This document shows, piece after piece, positions 56,323-64,000 of a stretch of 64,000 bases of DNA. The stretch is from an uncultured Clostridia bacterium (GTDB lineage Bacteria > Bacillota > Clostridia > Peptostreptococcales > Anaerovoracaceae), in contig CANEEC010000001.1 of assembly GCA_947426455.1 (NCBI GenBank), forward strand, positions 17,141 through 81,140, read 5' to 3'. Under the pieces are notes generated by a model. The model saw nothing but the letters and a program-made list of their open reading frames with translations. It made no database searches and was not told the origin of the DNA. The translations under genes were made by a program, and so were the position numbers. Numbering within the stretch: the first letter of the stretch is position 1; the number at the start of each line of letters is the position of its first letter.

Positions 56323-56448
56323 AAACGTTTTATAAATAAGTAACAATTTCTATTTGAAAGCATGAGATTGCATGGGTCTGTGTGTAAGATCTTATTTATA
56401 GAACGCTTATTGACGCGAATAATCGTGTCAGCTTGTTTAACAAGGAGG
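56323..56448 (+). ncRNA. Structured 5' leader of the AGCS symporter (riboswitch-like)
   Basis: A closing stem of about 18 bp joins AAACGTTTTATAAATAAG (56323-56340) to CTTATTTATAGAACGCTT (56391-56408), with one mismatch and one wobble. It encloses a 50-base domain. A second hairpin follows: TGACGCGA, loop ATAA, TCGTGTCA (56411-56430). A third, CTTG/CAAG (56432-56444), runs into the AAGGAGG ribosome site. I do not recognise the glycine riboswitch or another known class. Confidence 0.6.
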
Positions 56449-56455
56449 TTTAAAC

Positions 56456-57886
56456 ATGTTTGCAAAATTTGAATGGTTTACAACCAACATCCTGTGGGGT
56501 CTGCCCCTGCTGGTGCTGTGCGTCGGCTTTGGCGTTTACGCATCCATTCGCACTGGATTTATCCAGATTCGTCTGCTTCCCAAAATCCTGAAGTACCCCT
56601 TCAGTAAAGAAGCAAACGACAGCGATGGTGCCGGCGAAAAGCTGTCCACATTCGAAGCTGTATCCGTAGCTATCGGTGGTTCCGTAGGTGTAGCCAACAT
56701 CTCCGGTGTAGGTACCGCGATTGCTACTGGTGGTCCCGGCGCTCTGTTCTGGATGTGGGTTGCCGCTATTCTGGCCATGGTTACAAAGATGGCCGAGGTA
56801 TCCCTGGCTGTTCACTACAGAGAAGTTGATGAAAAGGGTGACCATATCGGTGGTCCTACCTATTACATCATGAAGGGTCTGCATGAGGAAAAGGGCTGGA
56901 GCAAGGGCCTCTGTAAGCTCCTGTGCACCGTGTTCGGCGGCGGTATCTTTATTACATTCTTCCTGACTCTGCAGAACTACACCACTTCTGAAGCTGTTGG
57001 TTCTACCTTCGGTATCTCCTACCTGATCCCCGGTCTGGTGCTGTCCATCGTAAACTGGATCATCATCTGGGGTGGTCTGAAGAGCGTAGGTAAAGTAGCT
57101 TCTTACTTAGTTCCTATCATGTGCGTATTCTACATCGGCTGCGTTATCGTAACTCTGTTCCTGAATGCAGGTGCAATCCCCGGTGCTTTCGCAAGCATCT
57201 TCAAGGGTGCGTTCACCACACAGGCTGCTGTCGGCGGTTTCGCCGGCGCTACCGTATCTCAGGCTCTGAGATTAGGTTTCGCTCGCTGCGTATACTCCAA
57301 CGAAGCTGGCTGGGGTACTTCCCCCATGGTACACGCTACTGCTGAGGTAGACCATCCGATTAAGCAGGGTCTGATGGGTGCGTTCGAAGTATTCGTAGAC
57401 ACCATCGTTGTATGCTCCGCTACTGGTATCCTGGTAATCACCACTGGTTACTGGCATTCCGGTCTGCTGGGTGCAGAACTGACCCTGACCGCTCTGGAAG
57501 CGAGCATCGGTTCCTTCGCTCGTATGGCCATCGCGCTGTCCATCTTCTTCTTCGCGCTGACCACAGGTACCGGCTGGTTCATATACTACAAGACGCTGTT
57601 AACTCATGCGTTCACTGGTAACTTCCAGAAGAACATTCTGTTTGTACAGAAGCTGATCAGCCCGTTCATGGGTTACATCATCACCTGCATCACCGTACTG
57701 GGCGGCGGTACTCCTGCTGAACTGTGGGTAATGGCTGACTTCTCGTCCGCTGTGCCTACCTTCGTAAACCTGTTCGTACTGCTCATCATCTCTGGAAGAT
57801 TCTTCGAACTGGTCAAGGACTACAAAGCTCGCTACATGGGTATCGGTCAGGTAGACCCCAACTTCAAGATTTTCTACGAAAAATAA
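56456..57886 (+). CDS. AGCS family sodium:alanine (or glycine) symporter
   Basis: 476 residues, about eleven membrane helices. Family signatures are SVAIGGSVGVANISGVGTAI, GGPGALFWMWVAAILAMVTK, EVSLAVHYRE, RCVYSNEAGWGTSPMVHATAE and GTGWFIYYKT. It imports alanine, glycine or related small amino acids with Na+. Codons ending in T or A (GGT, GTA, GCT) are clearly more frequent than in neighbours, so it is either highly expressed or acquired. AAGGAGG precedes the ATG at the end of a structured leader. Confidence 0.93.
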   Translation: MFAKFEWFTTNILWGLPLLVLCVGFGVYASIRTGFIQIRLLPKILKYPFSKEANDSDGAGEKLSTFEAVSVAIGGSVGVANISGVGTAIATGGPGALFWMWVAAILAMVTKMAEVSLAVHYREVDEKGDHIGGPTYYIMKGLHEEKGWSKGLCKLLCTVFGGGIFITFFLTLQNYTTSEAVGSTFGISYLIPGLVLSIVNWIIIWGGLKSVGKVASYLVPIMCVFYIGCVIVTLFLNAGAIPGAFASIFKGAFTTQAAVGGFAGATVSQALRLGFARCVYSNEAGWGTSPMVHATAEVDHPIKQGLMGAFEVFVDTIVVCSATGILVITTGYWHSGLLGAELTLTALEASIGSFARMAIALSIFFFALTTGTGWFIYYKTLLTHAFTGNFQKNILFVQKLISPFMGYIITCITVLGGGTPAELWVMADFSSAVPTFVNLFVLLIISGRFFELVKDYKARYMGIGQVDPNFKIFYEK

Positions 57887-57938
57887 ATTTTATTTGAATC
57901 GTAAATCAACGTAGTTGAGTGAAAAACAAACCATGCAT

Positions 57939-57969
57939 AAAAAGGACTGTCCAATGACAGTCCTTTTTT
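57939..57969 (+). terminator. Terminator after the AGCS symporter
   Basis: GGACTGTC (57944-57951), loop CAAT, GACAGTCC (57956-57963), flanked by A and T runs. Confidence 0.92.
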
Positions 57970-58071
57970 AATGCTTGTGTTTTAAATGAGTTCGCAGTTC
58001 GCTGCGCGGATGAATGGCGCGCAGAGCAACCCGCCGCGGATAACGCGGTTAGTGGCACTGACCGTATGGCG

Positions 58072-59478
58072 TTACAGTCGTTTGCCCTTTTCGTAGTAGC
58101 GGTTCATTTCAGCCTCAGGAACCATGGAACCGCCGGTTGCCCAGACGACGTGGGTGGCGCAGTCCATATGCCGGCTCAGGTCGCAGGCATCCAAGTATTC
58201 TCTTTGATCCAGGAGGCGCATGACACCGGGAAAACCGGCGCAGGCGGAAGGCTCGATATAGATGTCTTCACTATCGGCTAACTGTGCCAAAAGTCGGTAC
58301 AGGGTATCGTCCTCCACGGTGAATGCGCCGTCTAATTTATCTTCCATGAGTTTGCCCACCAGACGAGAAGCGCGCCCCACGGCCAGGCCATCCGCCGCTG
58401 TCTTTCCATCCAGACCGATGTCGCCGCAGGAAATTTCGTTGTGCAACCCGGTCATCATTCCCAGCGTCATGCAGGGAGCGTGGGTGGGTTCGGCGAAGAA
58501 ACAGTGGACGTTATCGCCGTAAAGCAGTTTTAGACCGAAGGCCACGCCCCCGGGGCCGCCGCCTACACCACAGGGCAGGTAGACGAACAGAGGATGGGTT
58601 TCATCCACGGTCGCATTCAACTGGCGCAGTTGTTCGTCCAACCGCTTTGCCGCCGTAGCATATCCTAAAAACAGGTCGAGAGAACCTTCGTCGTCCACAA
58701 AGTGGCACATGGGATCGTCAGCAGCGGCTTTTCTGCCTTCGGCTACCGCCTTCTGGTAGTCATCGGGGTATTCCACAACGATGGCGCCCTTTTCCCGCAG
58801 CATGTCCTTTTTCCACTGGCGGGCGTCGGCGGACATGTGAATGGTCACTCGAAATCCCAGCTGAGCGCTCATGATGCCAATGGAAAGTCCCAGATTTCCG
58901 GTGGAACCTACGGCTACGCTGTATCTGGAAAACAGTTGGCGGAAGCGGGGTTCCGTCAGAATGGAGTAGTCGTCGGTCAGTTTTAACATTCCCTCTCGCA
59001 GCGCAATGGTTTCCGCAAGTTTTAAAATCTCATGAAACCCGCCCCTGGCCTTGATGGAACCGGAGATGGGAAGCATGCTGTCGCACTTCAAAAGCAGCCG
59101 TCCGCGTACCGGTTTATCGGCTCCTGCGGCCAACACCCGGTGCATAGCCGGGATTTCTTTCAGCGGTGATTCCACTAAGCCGCCGGCCGCCGCCGTTTCG
59201 GGAAAGGCCTTTTTTAAATAGGGACGAAACCGCTGCAGCCGCTGTTCTACAGCTTCCACATCTTCGGCGGTAGGTTGAGAGCCATAGGCGCTTTGCGATG
59301 CGCCGGCGCTTTTCCAAATGTTGCCGCTGTCACGGCCTCCGCAGGAGCTGCCGCCGTGCGGGATGCTGTCGGAACTACCTGCTATGGCGGGATTGATCCA
59401 GAATACTTCCTCCGCTTTTATCATAGGCTGAAGGAGCGGAAAGGTTTCTTTTAATACATCCAGTTGAATTTCAGGCAT
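58072..59478 (-). CDS. dsdA: D-serine dehydratase
   Basis: 468 residues, somewhat longer than E. coli DsdA. The PLP lysine is in [28 protein letters not shown] and [17 protein letters not shown] bind the cofactor phosphate. An insert of about 30 Ser/Gly-rich residues lies after residue 32. It converts D-serine to pyruvate and ammonia. AAAGGACAG precedes the ATG. It is convergent with the AGCS symporter, a possible route for serine or alanine uptake, and divergent from the CDF exporter. Confidence 0.92.
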   Translation of the reverse strand: MPEIQLDVLKETFPLLQPMIKAEEVFWINPAIAGSSDSIPHGGSSCGGRDSGNIWKSAGASQSAYGSQPTAEDVEAVEQRLQRFRPYLKKAFPETAAAGGLVESPLKEIPAMHRVLAAGADKPVRGRLLLKCDSMLPISGSIKARGGFHEILKLAETIALREGMLKLTDDYSILTEPRFRQLFSRYSVAVGSTGNLGLSIGIMSAQLGFRVTIHMSADARQWKKDMLREKGAIVVEYPDDYQKAVAEGRKAAADDPMCHFVDDEGSLDLFLGYATAAKRLDEQLRQLNATVDETHPLFVYLPCGVGGGPGGVAFGLKLLYGDNVHCFFAEPTHAPCMTLGMMTGLHNEISCGDIGLDGKTAADGLAVGRASRLVGKLMEDKLDGAFTVEDDTLYRLLAQLADSEDIYIEPSACAGFPGVMRLLDQREYLDACDLSRHMDCATHVVWATGGSMVPEAEMNRYYEKGKRL

Positions 59479-59552
59479 AGGTCACTGTCCTTTCTGATTT
59501 TCACAGAGAAATGGATCCCTTCTTTTTCTTATCGTATCACAAGGAGGTCACA

Positions 59553-59581
59553 TTTACAATTGAGATATTTTGAGGTATAAT
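59553..59581 (+). promoter_or_regulatory. CDF exporter promoter
   Basis: TTTACA (59553-59558), 17 bases, TATAAT (59576-59581). Confidence 0.7.
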
Positions 59582-59639
59582 ATAAAGAATATTTTGCAAA
59601 AAAAACTTGAAAAAAATCGTCTATAAAGTGAGGAACAGA

Positions 59640-60809
59640 ATGCAGAATTTCCTGATAAAAAAATTTATAAAGGATTACGATAAAACGGAAGACCCCCAAG
59701 TTCGAGAGGCTTACGGAAAGCTGGCCGGCGTGGTGGGTATCGTCTCCAATACCGCCGTCAGCGCCATGAAGATTGCGGTGGGTTTGGTCTTTTCCAGCAT
59801 CTCCATTTTAGCTGATGGAATCAACAACTTGACGGATGCTTCCTCATCGCTGATTACGCTGATCGGATTTCGGATGGCGGCTAAGCCGGCGGATGAAGAT
59901 CATCCCTACGGCCACGCCAGAATCGAATACATAACGGGACTGATCGTATCGTTTTTGATCATCATGCTGGGAGGGCAGATGCTGAAGGCCTCCGTGGAAA
60001 AGATTTTACATCCCGACGCCTTGCAGTTCAGCTTACTGGCGGTGGGCGTTCTGGTCGTTTCTATTTTGATGAAACTGTGGCAGGCGCGGTTCAACATGAA
60101 AATGGGCGAAGCCATCGATTCGGCCACGTTGAAGGCCACCGGTGCGGACAGCCGCAACGATGTGATTTCCACCACTGCGGTTCTGATCAGCCTTTTTATC
60201 GGCAAGCTGACCGGATATCAGTTAGACGGCTTTATGGGCGTGTTGGTGGCGCTGTTTATCGTTTGGTCGGGAATTTCTCTGATCAAAGAGACCTCTGATC
60301 CCCTGTTAGGCCTGGCGCCGGATCCTACGCTGGTGGGAGAGATCCAGTCTCGTGTCATGGAACACGAAGGAATTCTGGGACTTCACGATCTGGTGGTTCA
60401 CGACTACGGCCCGGGCAGAGTGTTTGCCTCGGTTCACGTGGAGGTGGACGCCAACGAAAATCTGATGAAGAGCCACGACATGGTGGATAATATTGAAAAG
60501 GAAATCAGCTCGCAGCTGCGAATTCATCTGGTGGCGCATATGGATCCGGTGGATACCAAGGATCCGCTGACGCAAACGGTGAAACAGCAGTTGAAGGAAA
60601 TTGTGGAAGAGATACCGGAGATTCTCAGCACCCACGATCTGCGGGTGGTGAGCGGATACACCCATCATAATCTGGTGTTTGATATCGTGATCTCTCCAGG
60701 ATGCGAAAAGTCCGACGGTCAGCTGAAAGCGATGATAGCCGGCCGCTTAAAGGAATACGACCCCAAATACAATGCGGTTATCGAGGTGGATCGGAATTAC
60801 GCCGGGTAA
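59640..60809 (+). CDS. Cation diffusion facilitator (CDF) metal exporter
   Basis: 389 residues from ATG 59640 after GAGGAAC; an in-frame TTG at 59607 is less likely. About six membrane helices occupy residues 30-210. Metal-site segments are ISILADGINNLTDASSS and EDHPYGHARIEY. A cytosolic ferredoxin-like domain follows (HDLVVHDYGPGRVFASVHVEVD), plus a second C-terminal domain of about 85 residues. The DGxNNLxD motif resembles Mn/Fe/Zn CDF types, but the metal is not determined. Confidence 0.9.
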   Translation: MQNFLIKKFIKDYDKTEDPQVREAYGKLAGVVGIVSNTAVSAMKIAVGLVFSSISILADGINNLTDASSSLITLIGFRMAAKPADEDHPYGHARIEYITGLIVSFLIIMLGGQMLKASVEKILHPDALQFSLLAVGVLVVSILMKLWQARFNMKMGEAIDSATLKATGADSRNDVISTTAVLISLFIGKLTGYQLDGFMGVLVALFIVWSGISLIKETSDPLLGLAPDPTLVGEIQSRVMEHEGILGLHDLVVHDYGPGRVFASVHVEVDANENLMKSHDMVDNIEKEISSQLRIHLVAHMDPVDTKDPLTQTVKQQLKEIVEEIPEILSTHDLRVVSGYTHHNLVFDIVISPGCEKSDGQLKAMIAGRLKEYDPKYNAVIEVDRNYAG

Positions 60810-61021
60810 ATGTGGCTGATTGGGGAAAAGACGCTCAAAAAAGCTTATTTTTTTCGTGTGTACTAAATGTGCGCTGACAAGCGATATATAAATGCAAAAA
60901 ACCGCCGCTTGCTCTGGTTATAATGAAATAAATGGAAGAATAGATGTACTGACTCGATTCACATACGATTGCAATTTTCACGATTGTTGATTTACCATCA
61001 GAAAGAACAGAAGGTTACAGC
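60810..61021 (+). other. Upstream region of the CRISPR-cas operon
   Basis: 212 bases without a gene. A TATAAT at 60919-60924 is a possible -10 for the cas operon, but no good -35 is seen. No CRISPR repeat is present here; the array must lie beyond the window if it follows the operon. Confidence 0.5.
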
Positions 61022-63412
61022 ATGAAAGACTATTTGGCGCACATCAGAAGAGATTCATTCGGGCATGTAGATGCAGTACAGACGGTCGGCGAACATTGCC
61101 ACAGTACCGCAAAATATGCCGCACAATCACTTGAGTCGGTATCGCTTTCCGCTTCCGGATATTTGGCAGGACTGCTTCACGACATGGGAAAGTACACGGA
61201 GGACTTTCAAAATTATCTGGTCAATCAAACCGGAAAAAGAGGAAGTGTCAATCATACCTTTGCCGGTGTACGGTTTCTTTTGGAGCATTTTTTTCGGGAA
61301 AATGCCGAAGATTTTTCTGCGATAGCCAGCGAACTTTTGGCATTGGCCGTAGGTGAACATCACGGTTTATTCGACTGTGTAGACGAACATGGAAAAAGCG
61401 GCTTTCAATATCGGCGAGAAAAGGAAGGGATCGCCTACGAAGAAGCGGTAGAAAATTTTCTTCGTTATTGTGCCGGGCAAGAGGAATTGGATCGTCAATT
61501 TCATGAGGCGCAAGCCGAATTGACTTCGATTTTAAAGCGGATTTTATCTATGACCGGTGATGAAGTCTGCGATGAACGATATGACCAAGAAACGGCCTTT
61601 TATTCCGGTTTGTTGGCGCGGTTGCTGCTTTCTGCGGTGATCGAGGGAGATCGAAGGGATACGGCGGAATTTATGCGTGGGACGGTGTTTCCCGCAGAAT
61701 TGCGCGGTGAAGCGCTGGATCGGCTGTGGTACATACACCTGAGGCAAATGGAAGATCGATTGGCTCAGCTTCCCCAGGATTTTCCCATCGATCGAGCGAG
61801 AAGAACCATTTCCGATCAATGTCGTCAGGCGGCAGAACGGTCGTGTGGGGTCTTCCGTCTCAATGTTCCCACCGGCGGGGGAAAAACTTTGTCCGGCTTG
61901 CGGTTTGCCCTGGCTCATGCCCATCGGCATCGAAAACAGCGAATCATTTTTACTTCGCCGCTGCTCAGTATTTTGGAGCAAAATGCGGCAGTGATCCGCG
62001 ATTATATTCAAGATGACAGTCTTATTTTAGAACATCATTCCAATCTGGTGCACACGGAAGAAAACGGCCGCCAATTGGATGAGAAAGAACTTTTAGTCGA
62101 AAATTGGGATTCTCCCATTATCATTACTACGCTGGTTCAGCTGTTGAATACCATGTTTTCTGGGAAAACGACGGCGATTCGGCGGTTTCATTCTCTATGC
62201 AACAGCATCATTATCATTGACGAAGTTCAGACGGTTCCCAGCAAAATGCTTTCTTTATTTTCACTGGCGATGAACTTTCTATCAGAAGTCTGCGGAGTTA
62301 CCATCGTTCTTTGTTCCGCCACCCAACCCTGTACAGAACAAATCGAACATCCACTGCACGGTCCGATCCCGGAAATGGTTCCTTATGAATCTACACTGTG
62401 GGAAGCTTTTCGTCGGACGAATATACAAGATGCCGGAACGATGTCCCTGGAGCAGATCGCTGATTTTGCTTTGGACAAGCTGGAAAGCGTCGGCAGCTTG
62501 TTGATCGTCTGCAATAAAAAAGATCAGGCAGAATCTCTATATCATCTGCTGCAAGATGGCGATTTTGCGCTCTTTTCTCTTTCTGCGGCTATGTGTACGG
62601 CTCATCGCCGGATCGTCTTAGATGAACTTCGAACTACCTTGAAACAGAGCGGGCAAAAAGTTGTCTGCGTTTCCACCCAAGTGATTGAGGCCGGAGTAGA
62701 CATTTCTTTTGGTTGCGTCGTTCGCTTTGCCTGCGGGATGGACAGTGTAGTCCAAGCGGCAGGTCGCTGCAACCGCGGTGGTGAAGCCGGAGCAGGAGTT
62801 TTGGCTCCGGTATATCTGGTGCAGTGCCAAAAGGAATCCCTGGCATATCTGCCGGATATTCGGATCGGACAGGGTGCGACCCAGGGACTTTTAGGGGAAT
62901 TTGCGCTTCATCCCGAGACGTATGATAACAGGTTGGATTCGAACGAAGCGATTGGGTACTACTACCGCACACTATATCACAGACAGCCGCACGGGCACCA
63001 TGATTACGGCGTGAAAGGTCGTCCGTCGTCTTTGTTTTCTCTCCTGTCGTTGAATGATGATTATGCAGAAGAACAGCCGTATTACTTCCGACAGGCCTTT
63101 CGTTTGGCCGGCTCTTTATTCCAGGTTTTCGAAGAAAATACCACGGATGTGGTCGTTCCCTACGGATCGGGAACGGAATTGATCCAAGATCTTAACAGTG
63201 AAAGAGCAGAACGCGATCCGGTCTATTTGCAGAGGCTGCTGGAAGAAGCGAAACCCTATACAATTTCTCTGTATCAGTATCAAATAGAACGATTGAATTT
63301 TGAATACGCTCTGATTCCCCTACAGGGTGGCGCCTTGGGACTCAGTGGACATTACAATGAACAAACCGGTTTTTTCATCGACGAACCTAATATTGAATTT
63401 TTATGGAGGTGA
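61022..63412 (+). CDS. cas3: CRISPR-associated nuclease-helicase Cas3 (type I-C)
   Basis: 796 residues. The N-terminal HD nuclease has LLHDMGKYTEDF (His53, Asp54) and GEHHGLFD. The helicase has Walker A NVPTGGGKTLSG (about 281-292), IIIIDEVQTVPSK, CSATQP and motif VI QAAGRCNR (578-585). Cas3 is recruited by Cascade to nick and degrade target DNA. The gene starts the operon, with AGAAGG before the ATG; the Cas5c-type gene directly after it identifies subtype I-C. Its codon use is more A/T-rich than nearby housekeeping genes. Confidence 0.95.
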   Translation: MKDYLAHIRRDSFGHVDAVQTVGEHCHSTAKYAAQSLESVSLSASGYLAGLLHDMGKYTEDFQNYLVNQTGKRGSVNHTFAGVRFLLEHFFRENAEDFSAIASELLALAVGEHHGLFDCVDEHGKSGFQYRREKEGIAYEEAVENFLRYCAGQEELDRQFHEAQAELTSILKRILSMTGDEVCDERYDQETAFYSGLLARLLLSAVIEGDRRDTAEFMRGTVFPAELRGEALDRLWYIHLRQMEDRLAQLPQDFPIDRARRTISDQCRQAAERSCGVFRLNVPTGGGKTLSGLRFALAHAHRHRKQRIIFTSPLLSILEQNAAVIRDYIQDDSLILEHHSNLVHTEENGRQLDEKELLVENWDSPIIITTLVQLLNTMFSGKTTAIRRFHSLCNSIIIIDEVQTVPSKMLSLFSLAMNFLSEVCGVTIVLCSATQPCTEQIEHPLHGPIPEMVPYESTLWEAFRRTNIQDAGTMSLEQIADFALDKLESVGSLLIVCNKKDQAESLYHLLQDGDFALFSLSAAMCTAHRRIVLDELRTTLKQSGQKVVCVSTQVIEAGVDISFGCVVRFACGMDSVVQAAGRCNRGGEAGAGVLAPVYLVQCQKESLAYLPDIRIGQGATQGLLGEFALHPETYDNRLDSNEAIGYYYRTLYHRQPHGHHDYGVKGRPSSLFSLLSLNDDYAEEQPYYFRQAFRLAGSLFQVFEENTTDVVVPYGSGTELIQDLNSERAERDPVYLQRLLEEAKPYTISLYQYQIERLNFEYALIPLQGGALGLSGHYNEQTGFFIDEPNIEFLWR

Positions 63413-63416
63413 TATG

Positions 63417-64000
63417 ATGCAGTATCCAAACATTGTGGAGTTTCAGGTCTCAGGGGATTACGCTCTTTTTTCCGATCCCATCATGCGCGTGGGAGGAGAA
63501 AAATGCAGTTATCAGGTGCCTACCTATGAGGCGTTGAAGGGCATTTTGTCTTCTGTGTACTGGAAGCCTACTCTTATCTGGTATATCGACGCGGTTCGGG
63601 TTATGAATCAGATTCAAACCGAAGTCAAGGGTATTCGGCCGATTCATTACCGAGATCGTGAAAATGATTTGGCTTACTACACCTATTTAAAACATTGCCG
63701 CTATCAGGTACGGGCGCATTTTGAGTGGAACGAAAACCGACCGGAGCTGGCGCGGGATCGCAATGAGAACAAGCATCACAATATCGCCAAACGGATGATC
63801 GAAAAGGGCGGCCGTCGGGATATCTTTCTGGGAACCAGAGAGTGTCAGGGATATGTGGAACCCTGCGTTTTCGGCGAGGGGACAGGAGCCTACGATGAAC
63901 TGTCCGAACTGGGATTTGGACTGATGTATCACGGCATCACCTACGCAGATGAGTCCTATTCTCCCGAAACTCAAGGGAAGATGACCGCCCGATTCTGGTA
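63417..64000 (+). CDS. cas5c: Cas5c (Cas5d) crRNA-processing protein, 3' end outside window
   Basis: About 194 residues are present. The N-terminus IVEFQVSGDYALFSDPIMRVGG and the next segment YQVPTYEALKGILSSVYWKPT are typical of Cas5c. In type I-C this protein replaces Cas6 and cuts precursor crRNA. GGAGGTG ends five bases before ATG 63417; ATG 63414 is also in frame. It starts within a few bases of the cas3 stop. cas8c, cas7, cas4, cas1 and cas2 would be expected to follow. Confidence 0.92.
   Translation, partial: MQYPNIVEFQVSGDYALFSDPIMRVGGEKCSYQVPTYEALKGILSSVYWKPTLIWYIDAVRVMNQIQTEVKGIRPIHYRDRENDLAYYTYLKHCRYQVRAHFEWNENRPELARDRNENKHHNIAKRMIEKGGRRDIFLGTRECQGYVEPCVFGEGTGAYDELSELGFGLMYHGITYADESYSPETQGKMTARFW

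Noticed and set aside
56323..56408. Glycine riboswitch before the AGCS gene
   Set aside because: The long A/T-rich closing stem and enclosed sequence do not show the tandem aptamer pattern of that class.
60810..61021. CRISPR array upstream of cas3
   Set aside because: No regularly spaced direct repeats occur in this gap.

Overview
The window reads as an origin-proximal chromosome segment of a spore-forming anaerobic Bacillota, most likely class Clostridia. The evidence is a sporulation set (SpmA/SpmB, YabP, YabQ), WalRK, RNase M5, an RsbV-RsbW-SigB operon, an oxygen-sensitive class III ribonucleotide reductase, and low-GC-type promoters and Shine-Dalgarno sites in moderately GC-rich DNA. Genus cannot be fixed from the sequence alone.

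Layout. 1-7361: dnaN (partial) and dnaA run left, gyrB and gyrA run right, and an AT-rich oriC with DnaA boxes lies between them; a second DnaA-box cluster separates dnaA from dnaN. 7464-10946: general stress sigma operon, trpS and a dipeptidase. 11103-15542: spmAB, an S66 peptidase, an AEC carrier and a PepT-like peptidase. 15604-20636: S8 protease, 2-hydroxyacid dehydrogenase, WalR/WalK. 20683-27320: serine hydrolase, yabP-yabQ-divIC, RNase M5, RsmA, an LtaS-like enzyme and RidA. 27446-36729: hexuronate/2-keto-3-deoxygluconate block (kdgT, uxaB, kdgK, a KDPG aldolase fused to a VOC domain, uxuA) with a PucR-type regulator and an acetolactate decarboxylase. 37027-44324: amino-acid binding protein, ornithine cyclodeaminase-like enzyme, MocR regulator facing an ECF S-component, GT28 glycosyltransferase, NhaC antiporter. 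44509-47903: class III RNR with its activase and a separately encoded glycyl-radical tail. 48484-57886: TIM-barrel protein, two near-duplicate amidohydrolases, a membrane cysteine-hydrolase-like protein, an aminotransferase and an AGCS symporter. 58072-60809: D-serine dehydratase and a CDF metal exporter. 61022-end: type I-C CRISPR operon start (cas3, cas5c), cut by the window edge.

The least ordinary signals are: (1) the NrdD glycyl-radical motif on its own 58-residue ORF; (2) three copies of a promoter-plus-hairpin element with fixed internal spacing, each just upstream of a rightward gene; (3) structured leaders before the aminotransferase and the AGCS symporter; (4) three copies of a 16-bp palindrome before the amidohydrolases; (5) a heptad of cysteines made by a 21-bp tandem repeat beside a membrane segment; (6) a MocR-type regulator lacking the usual PLP lysine. 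All are read by eye; no database search or folding program was run.
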